From Blastobasis lacticolella (lineage: Eukaryota > Arthropoda > Insecta > Lepidoptera > Blastobasidae): 64,000 nt of DNA. Positions 1-12,500 of this stretch are shown in pieces. The notes under the pieces were generated by a model. That model saw only the letters and a program-made list of their open reading frames with translations. It did no database searches and had not been told where the DNA came from. Where the stretch lies: the NCBI GenBank assembly GCA_905147135.1, contig LR990039.1, positions 35,213,708-35,277,707 of the forward strand, in the 5' to 3' direction. The translations under genes were made by a program, and so were the position numbers. How positions within the stretch are numbered: position 1 is the first letter of the stretch; each line of letters begins with the position of its first letter.

Positions 1-180
1 GTTGAAGGGATGAAGTCATCTTTTTTTAATTGTTTAATGACGACGACCTGAGTGATAGGTAGAGTGCACCGACCGTTGACTGACGCTGGGGAGCATCGGT
101 AGCTGGGCAGTCAGGGTATCCGACTCGCAAGCGAGAGGTACCGCGTTCGAATCCAATGACTATGTAATAACTTGATCTGC
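1..180 (+). repeat. tRNA-derived SINE fragment
   Basis: A tRNA-like block with a B-box-like motif (GTTCGAATCC at about 144-153) lies within text matching the SINE head at 38021-38100 (the 'gggtatccgactcg..agcgagaggtaccg' region). The copy is rearranged: the left part repeats a 'cgacctgagtg' motif seen in the other SINE at 59297, so it may be a hybrid of two SINE heads. It sits in a Dystrophin intron. Confidence 0.6.
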
Positions 181-477
181 CTGCTTTAATTTATTGTTAG
201 TGGCTTAAATAAAAAAACAAAAGAAAAAGTGGAGGATATAGTAAAAACAATAAATTGAACAAAATTATAAATAAACAAAAAATATATGTAGAAAAAAAAT
301 ATAAAGTATAAATTATTTAAATAAAATTCATATGCACACAATTAATTTTCTTTAATAAATTTATTATACTTTTGTTAATTTGCTAACTACTGGAACTATA
401 AAACAGTTAATATTTTTAGCTGTGGAAGAGCGTTTTTTTTAAATTAATTAATTTCTTTTGAGGCGTGGTGCACTCAC

Positions 478-592
478 CTGCGGCCCTTCGCGGCAGTTCC
501 CTCTCGACGCGTTCCAGCGCCGCCACGACGGAGCGCCGCGCGCCCGCCGCCGGCTCGCCGCCCGCCGGCGCGCTCTCCAGCGCCGCGTCACA
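478..592 (-). CDS. Dys: Dystrophin exon: following segment
   Basis: 115 nt (38 codons + 1) between a CCCGCAG acceptor and a GTGAGT donor. It encodes [38 protein letters not shown]. It follows the previous exon in phase 0 and has the same GC and Ala/Arg bias. There is no strong family motif in the exon itself; the assignment rests on phase, strand and position. The next exon is beyond the left edge. Confidence 0.75.
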
Positions 593-3500
593 CTGCGGGG
601 AACCGCGACATTACTACTTTACCTACCCACTAGCGAGCGGAGTGCGTACGGAACAACTGGATTTGTGGGTGTCGAGAAGTGCGCCCGCCCAAAGAGCCAC
701 CGGCAGGTAAGCGGACGCATCGGCGGATTAGGTCTGACGCGGTCCGTGTGGTCGAGAGGTCGATACAACCCTGGGTGTACACTATCATTTTTCCCCTTGG
801 AAGGCGTGGAGATCGTTCCTAGGGCAGTACCGAGCGACCATTTCAAATGACCCCCCTAATGTATGAAAGCTAGTACTGCGGAGAGGTCAAGCTGTGGGAT
901 CTACATCAGATGTTCCAGTTACCAAAATCAATTAGACACAGACGTAGACATGATTTATTATATTCATGATTTTAATTATACCCTAGCTAGCTACAGAACA
1001 AAAGAAAATTAATTTAAATCTGTCTAGTAGTTCCGGAAATTGGCGTGTGCAAACAGACGGATAGACAGATGAATATTTAAAAAATTCTTGTCTTAAGAGC
1101 TTTTTGCCCGCGACTTGGTCGGCGTAAAATGCGGTTATTGCGTTCCGGACCCACTCCAGTGGGAACTACATTGAATTTCTATAAATACTGGATATACTGT
1201 ACAATTTGTACAGGTGTACAAATCGATAAAAGCTGCGCCAGAATAGCGATAGCATTTATGATGATTGCCACTAATAAGTCATATTTTATTAAATTTAAGT
1301 GGTGGTAGATATAGATTTATTTTTTAATTAAGACCGATCGATTCTACTGTGAACGTAAGTTTGCCTGTTATTGGATTTACATTTACGTGTTTACTATTTT
1401 TCATGTAATATTTAATGTACCAAAAAGTGTAAATCTGTTGGCAAATAAATAAAAAAAATAAAAAAATAAAAAACAAAAAAAGATGTATGCGTCAAATACG
1501 AAAATAATCAAAGTAGAACAGTGGGACTAGTGTTAAGAAAAAGTGTTCCATTCATCTCACCCTAAACCCTACGACTTTTCCGGGATGAAAAACAGCCCAT
1601 ATGACTCAGTAATAATGTACCTTCCTGTCAGTGAAAGAAGTTCCAAAATCGGTTCACTACTTCCGGAGATCTCCAACCCGCCCACCAAGCGTGGAGATAA
1701 CCTCCCCTTACGTGAGGCCCTAAGTCCTGCAGTGGACTGTTACGGGTTGTGATGATGATGACTACCGGAGATTCCTCTCAACAAGGTTTTCCCCTAAGTA
1801 AGGATGGTGGTCACTCACATCATGCAGCGTCCGCTCCGCGTCGTCCGCCCACGCGTCGAAGGCGGCCTGAGCGGCGTCCGCGGCCGCGAGCCTCGGCTTC
1901 TTGCGCGACCCGCCCGCCTCGCCCCCCTCCCCACTCTCCCCCTCCTTCTCCCCCTGGTCTTTCTCCTCTTTGCCCTCATTCGGTGCCTCCTCAGCCTCCA
2001 TCTCCTCGGAGGGCTCGGACTCCGGCTCGGGCGAGGGAGTCGCGTCCGACCGCGACTCCAGCTCGAATTCGAACCCCAGCTCCTTGATCTGGAGAAACGA
2101 TAGATTGAAAGGATAGGCATTCAAACTCGGTGTTTGAGGGGTTCGAGCTACAGGAGGGTGTAACATTGTTTTGTAACTGTTTTTATGAAAAAAGTTGTTA
2201 ATAATTCATTTATATTGATGCTGAAATTAGGGTACAAAGCCAATGTTCTAGTTTCAGTAAAGTTGATGAAACGGATTCCTAAATCACATAGTTAGTTTTA
2301 AAAATGGTAAATAGAAACAAAAATTTGATTATATTTGAATGCGCATCGAAACGCACAACCAACGAACCAAAAATATAACGAATTTTTGTATTTTTATTTG
2401 GGTATCGGTTTCACTCGCGCTAATTTCACCAACTGTCCCGTCGTACGAAGCCATTTATCACTCGGTTCATCGTAGCCGCTCCAAAACTGAGAATGTTCAA
2501 TTCTACAGCGGCTACAATTCCTCCAGCGATTTTTAGCACGGTCACACAGCAGTACAAGTAGCAGCTATAAATCGCTGCAAGGCTTCAGAGGTATCACCAT
2601 CGATGACGGTGGTTTTAAGCACGAACACGGTCACATGGAAAGGAGCAGCTACAGATCGCAGCGAGGCTGTGGATCACCACCTCTCTCCGCTTCGGTCATA
2701 CTCACCTGCACCACCTCGGAGAGGGACGCCTAGCAGCTACAAATCGCTGCGAGGCTGTGAATCACCGTCGGTCACCGCGGCGCGCGTGTTGGCCGTACTC
2801 ACCCTCACAGCAGTACAAGTACAGATCGCTGCGAGACAGTAGACCACCACCGATACTCACCCTCTCAGCTTGCAAGTCCCGAATCTCGGCCAAAGCATCG
2901 TGGTCGGGCAGCGCCGCTTCGCTCCCCTCTGAGAGGGGGATACCTAGCAGCTCCAGGTCGCTGCGAGACCGTGCCACACTCACCCTCTCCGCCTGCACGT
3001 CCCGGATCTCGGCGAGCGCGTCGAGGCGGTCCGCGAGCGCGTCCAGCTCGGCGGCGGCGTCGTGGTCGGGCAGCGCGCGCGCGGCCGCCAGCAGCGCGCG
3101 CGCCTCCGCCCGCGCCGCCGCCAGCCGCCGCGCGCCGCGCCGCAGCCGCTGCACGCGCAGCGCCGCCTCGCCCACCTCCGACAGGGGGGACGCCTCCATC
3201 TGACGCGATACAGCACTTGTTTAGTACACGGACCAGTAGTAGAGTAAAAAATGTATGGGATTTGACATAAGCTAACGTTATCTGACATAAGCGGTTTGTG
3301 ATAGAAATTCTTGGTCCATAGACAATTCACGTACTTTCGGTGTAAAAAGGAGGCGGATTGGCGGATGATCCTACACAATCAGAGTCAATGTAGACGTTGG
3401 TAGAAATAGTCGAACTTCGAGCTGTCAATTTTCTACCTTGCGTGTATACGCATCACGCAAGCGGAGCTGTCAAAGATGGCTAGACCGGCAGCTCCAGCAA

Positions 3501-6500
3501 CGGACGAACTGTCGAGCGCCCTGAAACTCCTCCTGGAGGCTCAGGACGACTCAGCAGAGCACCTCCCTGCCGTTTCAGCAGCCCCCGTAGGCCCAATTCC
3601 AATCCACAGCAGCGGGACCCCTTTCTGGGGTCTCGCTATAATTTCCATAACATTTGAGATTGGCGCAAAAAAAAAATCCAGCGGCGGGGTGGCCTCCATC
3701 TGACACCACACGCACACCACATTATGGTACAATAAATAGTATAAAAATCTCTTACAATAAACAGTGAAAAAAAACTCTTTTAAATTGGGACAATGTGACA
3801 ATCGCTCTGAAAAATCGAATGAAAAATCATATCACAAAAAAAAATTTTTTATTTATTGAAAAGAAATACCGTCACGGGGCCGTGCGGGGCACTGAACTTA
3901 CACTACAACAGGTCCGGTACCATATCTGTCGATATGGACGAGCAACGTTAACAAACACGTATAATTTTGGGCAGAATTGTGTTCTTGCTCACGTGCAGTA
4001 TCAAAGGCCGCGCGGGAGTCGAGCGGGCGCGTGAGGGGTGCACTTGTCACAAAAAATAAGCAATCCAAGCTTGAAAGCAAAGGCGACTCGCTACCGTCCG
4101 ATCGCTTTACATCACCGCACTCGTTCGCTGTGCTGACTTACTTTGTTGAACACTCGACCGATGTGAATCGGGCAAATCCAGGACCAGGATAAGTCCGTAT
4201 TGACTGACAGTAGTGAAAATTATAAAGTAAGTGGATATGGCAATAATTTGTCCTTGTCAGTCCTTCTTGTAAATAACTGAATAGTTATTTGGTCACCATT
4301 AGCTTGAACTTTTGCCTAAATTATTATCATGCTAAAAATTATCTCCCGCACTTCTCGAGAGTCCTTTTTAATTGTTTTGCACGTTATTTAATCATTTCAT
4401 TTTTTATTTTATTTCATTATTTATTAGGTTCACCAATAGATTATACATTACATGAAAATAATAAAGCGAATAATAATAATAATATTTTTCATAACTCACG
4501 TAAATAAACCATCCAACAGAAATCAAATTGCTTCTTATGACTTTACTTGTCCCTTACTAAAAAACTTGGCATAACTTGGCATACAGAGATTTCTTTTATT
4601 TTTTTATTTTACTCACGCACTTGGCGTGCTCTCAATCTACTCCAGCGTACCTGCTTGAGCGCCTGCTCGTGGTCCTTGGCGGCGGCGGCGAGCGCCCGCT
4701 GCCTCGCTCTCAGGTCGTCGTGGCGCGCCGCCAGCGCCGTCAGCCGCTGCAGCTGCTCCAGCGTCCACTGGCAGGTGTGCGACCAGCGCTCGCCCAGCGC
4801 GCGCAGCTCGTCCTCGATCTCCGTCACGCCTGCGCGAAGTCAGAAGTCAAATATTTACGTGACAAAGTCTTATAATTCGATGGAGCCGGCTGCATGCGGT
4901 TCTTCTGCTCCTTGGTGCGGGCCTATGGGGCTGTAGCGACATCTATCGCTCCACTAGGGAAACTCAACGATACTCACATTACGAGTACACGAACACAAGG
5001 TTGGCAAGCATCCGCACATAGATGGCGCTAACCGCATCGCACTAGAGAAATATACCAACTTCCACGGCATATACAACTTCCGACGATCAACTGTCGGACC
5101 CTTGGTCCCCTGGTCACAACACCCGGCCGGGTAATTACCCTTTTCTACCTTCTTACCATCTTCGCTTGCCAACATTGGCGGCAACCTTATCCTGCACCGC
5201 CAAAGGACTAACGTGCCCGAGCGTCTTCTCAGCCAGGCTATGTCCTGGCTGGTCAAGTAGTGACGCTGTGTTGCGTCATGTAGGTCTCGTCGTGCGTCAG
5301 ATGGTGATCACGCGCTGAGGTAGCCTTGTAGAGGAGGGCTTGTATTGAGCATGGTCTTATTGATTTCATTTTGTTACAGATGGGGGCTCAGTCCATCTGT
5401 TGGAGCCGGCTGCACGCACGAAAAAACATGACTCGTGCGGCGTTACCTCGCTCCGAGGCGTTCCATTTAAGGCTTGAAGTGCAAGCCTGATGGTAAGCAG
5501 GCACCGCAGCCTATGGACATTTATTTTACAGGTATTTGCAATACCAGGGGCATCACCCACGCGTTGTCAAACTTCACTTCTAGAACTCACTCGCTGTGAA
5601 AAGTCAAGTTCGGGTCAAAGAAAAACTGCTTTTTTTTGCTATTTTGCTTAGACCAATATCTTGTTGGTCTCCTAAACCTCTACAATCGCTACAACCTGGA
5701 TGTTTTTTATAGTCTAGTATCAAACGGCTCAATTTATCACGTGACTCATGAGCCTATAAACGTGGAGTGCAAATTTCATTAGCTGATTACTACCAATTAG
5801 TGTCAATGAACTGTCGGTCAGCCGGCGGGTCACTGACACTGCTGAAATTTTAGACTACCTATAATATCTAAACCTCTTAAAATTTCATACTATTATTGAT
5901 ACAATAGTGAAAAATAAGTAAAATTGATATCAAGGTTGCCATCTTCATGGCTCTTTTGGCATGGCATGGTGAGCCTCTGTTGGTGTAAACGCGATCGTGC
6001 GAAAGAACGTATTTCGTTCGTACTGTTCAGATGTGGAACGACTTCCTCGCCCCATTGTTTCCTTCGAATTAAGTCATGGGATGCTTTTGAGGGATTTTTC
6101 TCACTAGAGTTGGGGTACGCCCCAGGTGTTGTTGATGATCTAGCTAGCGGTGACCATTTTCCATCGGATAGATGGCCCGCTCATATGGCTTAACGAGATT
6201 GGAGTATATTTTTTACTTTTTTGCCTATGGTTATTTTTGTATTTTGTGCCGTGTGTCTACAAGTGGAACAAAAGTGTTTTTCTTTATATGTTTGCCTGCC
6301 GCAAAAAGTAAGAAAGAACTGACCGACAAGCGGCAAGAATAAAAGGAGATGTACGTAAATATATATGCGTGGTAGGGAGTCGTGTCAGGCAGAGCAAAGC
6401 ATAGTCTCCGTCTACTCCACTACCCCACCTGTGGGCCACAGGCGTGAGCTCTATGTATGTTAACGTGTCCGATGGGCGTCCCCAGGCCGTGCCTTCTCCG

Positions 6501-9500
6501 CAGTCGTTCCGCGCCTCGGTGTCGGAGTTGGCGGCGCTGCTGCTGCGGCGGGGACAGCCGCGCGCGCACTCGCACCACGTACAGGAACAGACGGGGAGGC
6601 TGAAGGGAAGGAAATGTACTGACCGCCGCCAGCTGCGCGTGCGCCGCGCGCCAGCCGGAGCCCCGCCGCGGCCCGGCCGGGGTGGGGGGGAGGGGGGAGT
6701 GCGTACTGACCCGCGTCGGCGTCGGCGTCCGCGTCCGCGTCCACCACCACCACGCAGTCGGCGAGCGCGTCCACGAGCGGCTGCTGCGCGCGCAGGTCGT
6801 CGTGCAGCGCGCGCGCCGCCGCCAGCTGCGCGTGCGCCGCGCGCCAGCCGGAGCCCTGCCACGCGCCCAGACGGGAGATGCGGTCCTCCGTCTCGGTCAG
6901 CCATTGCCTGCGGACACCACACGCTGTACTCGCACCGCGGGTCGGTGATGTGGTCGGGTCGATCGGTTCCGACACTAGTTTGCACGAGGCACCGCATGCC
7001 GGAGATGGACGACGCAACCTTTCTCCCGATGACTGGTTGGTTCGACTGAACGCGGTTAGAATTTACACAAGGCGCACAGCCTTCGTTCGCCCTGTCACGC
7101 GAAGATGACGGGAGATACGGTCCTCGGTCTCGGTCAGCCATTGCCTACACATGGACCACACGCTACACTAGCACCGCGGGCCGGAGATGTGCGATGCAAC
7201 CTTTCTCCTGATGAGTGATCAGTTCGACTGAACTTGGTTCGAATTCACACAAGGCGGGAGGCATAGAGAAAAAACTGGACTTTAGATAGACATAGACGTA
7301 GAGCTCGTCTAGTCTAAGATGACGCGCCCCACTACTTAGTTAGTTGATTTCGATGTGTGAGTGCAAATATTAATAACGACACTTCATCTGTGTGGGAGCC
7401 AATGAACGGCGCGTGCTCCGACGTTTGAATCTTACCGGCAACTGAATGACCAATTACAACGGCATTTGTATATGTATTGCGTCCATATTTTAAACTTGCT
7501 TGTGTGCGTTAATGCGATAGTGGGGCGCGTCATTTTAAATTAGACGAGCTCTACCCGATAAGTGTTTGGTTTGACTGACCTCATTTCGAATTTACAGCGG
7601 GGGCATAGAAAAAAACTTTACGACTTTAGACAGACGTAGACGTATCATTATTTGGTCCAATAACACATTAAAAAAACATGAAACTAAAAAGATGATGTAC
7701 GTAATAGGGACACGGGACTCTACAGCTAATCCACGACGAAACATAGATAAAGACTGTACTTTATTCGGATCCCTACTACACCCTCAACCTAAGGTACAAT
7801 AAATAGAGGTATACATGTATGTGTGTGGCGTGTGTGTGTGTGCGTGTATGTATGGTGTGAGTATGGGTGGTATGTGTGCGTGTGGCGTGTGTGTGTATGT
7901 GGCGCACGTGGCGCGCCGTGCGTGCGTGCGCTCACTCACCGAAACCGGTTAATATGATGGTGCTGCGTATGCATGAGCGCGGTATGCAGGCGATGCTGCC
8001 GCTGCGTGGCGGCCGTCCGGAGCGCCTCCCAGCGGCGGTTGAGCAGCCGCATCTGCAAGCGCACCTCGCGGGCCTCCTCGGGCGGCGCGCCCTCCGCCAC
8101 GAGCCGCGCGCCCGCCTCCAGCGCGCCGCCCACCGCGCGCCCGCCCTCGCCCACGTACACCAGCAGGCGCTCGTGAGAGTGGAAACTGGGGGACCGTATA
8201 CCACATAGTACTCCATCGTGTTAGTCGAAAGACGCCCGCCGGATATCGCGCGACCGCCCTCGCCCGTGTACAGGCGCTCGTGGGAGCCGTATAGCACTTC
8301 AGAGCCCCGAAGTGGCGACGAGCGTAATGGCCACCTTTGCTCAAGGTTCTGTCAGAGGGGGACTATTTATTGACTAGTTTTGTGTTAAGTTAGGTAAATC
8401 TGTCAATTTTGTATATTTTTAATTAACAAATAATCTCTACTCTGATATAACCAATTTACCTACACCATTGACACACCTACAAAAAGTACATCAAATATTT
8501 CAATAATTTTTAAAAGGTACTTTTTCCTACAGTGTCTTTTATGACACAGCAATGTTCATATTTTCTTTACTTTTCGCTATATTGAAATGTTAAAAATTTC
8601 AAGCCTGGAACACCAATATTCTATTTAGTAACAAGTGGGATAATAATCTCCGTCATGGACATCATCAGAATGGCTATGATCGGATTAGAATGGCACCAAC
8701 CGTTCCTTGAGCGCGTGTAGCTCTTGCTCCGGGCCCCCGCCCGCCGTTGCCCCCGCGCCCAACGCCGCCGTCGCCGCGTCCGCCGCCTCGTCCGCCGCCA
8801 GCCGCTCCTCCGCCTCCAGCAGCCACGCCAACACGTCCTGTCACCATATCATCATCACAGCCCGTAATAGTCCACTGCAGGACTTATGGCCTCTCCCACG
8901 AAAGCCCAGGGTCCAATTTGGCACATCAGGTAATTACAGTGGAGCGACTGCCGTCGGACCTCCGTGACCCAGGTGACAGGGAAACCTGACCAGATTGAAT
9001 CATGGTTACACATTCAAGATTTCATCACAGTGTTTTCTCTCACCGTAGGAGCGTCAGTCAGTGTTCAATGATAACTCAGAAAAGAGTCATTGGTACTGGC
9101 GTCATGGTACCTCTCACTTACGGACCCCTCCACCATTAGGCGACCGACGCTCCTTCTAAATATCATCTTTTCCCTCCTTATCGTCATCGTTTTTATACCA
9201 CTAATGTGGCAATCAAGCTTGCGGCCTGCCCGATGGTAAGCAGTCACCGCAGCCTATGGACGTTTGCAATACCAGGGGCATCACCCACACGTTGCCGACC
9301 CAGTAAATACTTTTAACCCCTTTTTAAGTGTCCACGTTGTTTTTGCAAAACATCAAAAGAACATTGATCCAATCGTCGATGTTTAAGATGAGAAAGTGTA
9401 TGTGTGTTGAGTACTTTTACAATACATCAAAAGAACAACAACAAATTGACAATTCTGTGTGAGGGTAGGAGTCTACCAGCACATCACCGCAGCTGTCACC

Positions 9501-12500
9501 TCTCCACGGCAGTAGTCTCGTGACTACCGAAATGTCGGGAAAACAAATCGAAAAGGTATATCGCGTGCATGTCCCGTCTAATATATTAATATCAAAAGAA
9601 CATTAATACAATCGTCGATGTTTAATTTGAGAAGCTGTATATGTGTGTTGGGTACGTGTGGATGGTGTGTGGGTACCTCAAGCGCGGCGCCGTATCCGCC
9701 GAGCTCCCCGGAGCCGGTGGTGGCGGCGGAGACGGGCCGGCCGGGCGGGGAGTCCGCGCCGTCCTCCGCGCCGCCCTCCGCCGCGGACTCGGACACGTCC
9801 TCGCTCGAGTGCGGCAGCGATTGGAACAGGCACATCAGGTACATCATTATCGACTTCTTGTCCGGGTGCGCCGTGTTCACGTCTGCGTGGGAGTGGCTGC
9901 GTTTTAGTGAATGAACCGACGAAGTCAGCCGCAGGTGCTTGTCATCACGGAGACTTCGTGATGGAACTCCATAATTAAGACTTAAATCAGCTTCTGTACA
10001 CTAGTTCCACATTCATACATTGTTATAATAAGGTGTTTGAGAACAAAATCTAAAAGATTTATTTGTAAGGGATACAGGAGGTTGGGAGCTTGGAGATCCG
10101 TAACACAGCACAGACTCCAGCTCTCAATAAGGTTTCGTATGTGCAACGTATAATGTTTTTAACAACAATGTAACCTGAAGCCTTTTCGAGAGAAATTAAT
10201 AGCTAGATATACTCTTTATTGCACACAAAATTACAAAAAAATTAAACGACTCTATTTAAACATTAATGTCAGCGTATTGAGTCAAGTGTAATGCTAGCGC
10301 CTTTCATCCAGGTTGTGTATTGGTTTTGTGGGGAGGGGGGCACGCACCTTCCGGGTCGAGCAGCCTGGGGATGCCGAGGTGCGCGTGCGCGACCGCGAAC
10401 GCGTGCTCGAGCCGCGCGGCGGGCGCGCGCGCCGCCACCTCCGCGTAGTCGAACAGGTGCGGCCGCCAGCGGTGCAGCAGCGCGTTCAGCGCCAGCCCGT
10501 CCGCCCACGACGCGCCCAGGTCGCGCACGTGCACGCCCGCGTAGCTCTGCGCACAGACACTGCACTCGCACCGACCTCGCCGAGGCCTACCGCCTCGCCG
10601 ACCACTACGTGCTAGCCGTAATGCGTATGACATATTCCCAAATTCAGTTACGAAAGCCAGAAACAAAAAGTGTGAGAGCAAATCAAAGTGGAATGTATTG
10701 CTCACGGAATAAGGTCCATTTTTGTATCTCGGATTTTTGAGAAGCGGAGCGACACGTGACTTAATATAAGTGATACAAAAATGACCTTATTTTGTGAGAA
10801 ATACATTCCACATTGATTTGCTTTCACGCTATTTGTTCCTGAATTTAGGAATGTGTAATAAGCGCATAACAACTCGCTCACGTTGGCCGAGCAGAAAGCA
10901 GTACGTTGTGAATGGAAGGGGCGACGTGCGATCCGAAGGACACCCTTTACCGTACACCGGTACACCGGTCCCTGTCAAAACTCGCGTTCTCCCTGCTCCT
11001 AAACGACCTTCCTGAATCTTTAGAGGCGGTAGTGTTTACATGGACGACGTAGCAGTTGTGGTTGGCGCCCCGACTGTGGAGGCCTCGGAGTTAAACCTCA
11101 CATCTATATCAGGTGAATTAATGAGCTGTTTTCAAGACAAGGGTCTTAAATTCAATAAATAATTTTGGGTTTGAGTTTGCTTCAAGAATGGACTTTCGTT
11201 GACGCGGATTCTGCTATAACACGAGTACTACCTGGCGCGTAGAGATGCTAGAGTTACAAGGGCTTTTTATTATTATTTCCATGAATACATGTATATATGT
11301 AAATGAAATACCGCGTAGATGTATGTAGTAGGTACTTGAGATGTAGATACACAAAATCGATTTTAATTAAAGTCTGTAGTGCTGCCTCGCTACGGCGCCG
11401 CTCGTTATAACGAGGATCCACTGCACTAATATTATAATATTACTTCATGACTTTCTTGCCAGACTGTAGATTGACTTGCCAGACCACGAACCTGCGTGTG
11501 CGTGCGGCACCAAGCCAGCAGCGTCTTCTCCAAGTTGGTGTGGTGCAGCTCCGACATCAGCTCCTTCAGGTGGCAGTGCACCTGCCAGTGCAGGATGATG
11601 CTCCACACCAGGCCTGCGGAACGAACGCGGTCGTCAAGCTCAACTGGTGGGGAGTACCCACTCACTGACTTGTTTAAGAAGAAGTACCACCCGGAGTACC
11701 GGCCCGTTTATACGTTATCGCGTCGCGTCCGCCTAGTCACCGCGTAGCGCCCGAACTGGAATGGACCGTGAGTCGCGTAGCCTACCATATTGGCGCGGAC
11801 GATGACGCGGCAACTGCGCGGGCGCGACGCGAGCGCTGCGCTGCTTTACATAGTACAGCTCGTTAGCCAGGTCTAGTAAGGAGTTATGGCCCCATCCTGC
11901 AGGAACCATAAAACTTGGCATGCATGTAGCTTGTACATACATAATGAAATGTAGAAGTAGAAAAACATCGAGAATTTATTGTTTCCCCCTTAATATTTTC
12001 TAGATTACTGAACCGAATACTACTTAATCCTAGATTAAAGAAACAAACTAGCTTTCAAATAAAGAAAAACGCAGACACACACCTCCACACATACATAGAG
12101 CCATAGATACACATGTCAAACTTATAACACCGGTCTTCCTTCGTGGGGGGTAAAAAAAATGAAAAGTTTCTCACCGAGAATCAGCTTGGGGTTCCCGTCG
12201 ACGACGTCTGCGGCGCTGATGTTGACGAGCCGCACGCCGCTCTGCTCGAGCACCGCCAGCGCCGTGTTGACATTGTTCACGTGGTGCACGCGCATGCGCC
12301 CGCGCTCGCGCCGCTGCAACCGACCAACCGACGGCACCAGGTCAGGGACTACTTTTTATACTCGGACAATACTTTGCGCCTAACGTCAGGGAAATGGGCA
12401 TGTATGATACGTAACCGCCGAGTGTCGTATCGCGCGATCTGATTCGACGCCAGAGATATAATTATCCGAGTATAAAAATAAACAAGAAGGAGAGTCATAG

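Noticed and set aside
458..850. Plus-strand ORFs over the Dystrophin exon
   Set aside because: GC-rich antisense shadows of exon 478-592; the minus strand has the splice sites and phase.
6284..7141. Minus-strand ORF of 285 codons
   Set aside because: Overlaps exon 6711-6907 in a different frame, with no motif. It stays open because of GC-rich repeats; the true frame shows [13 protein letters not shown].
7105..7147. Functional mutually exclusive Dystrophin exon
   Set aside because: Only the first 13 codons are copied and the frame then runs into noise without a proper donor; more likely a decayed duplication.
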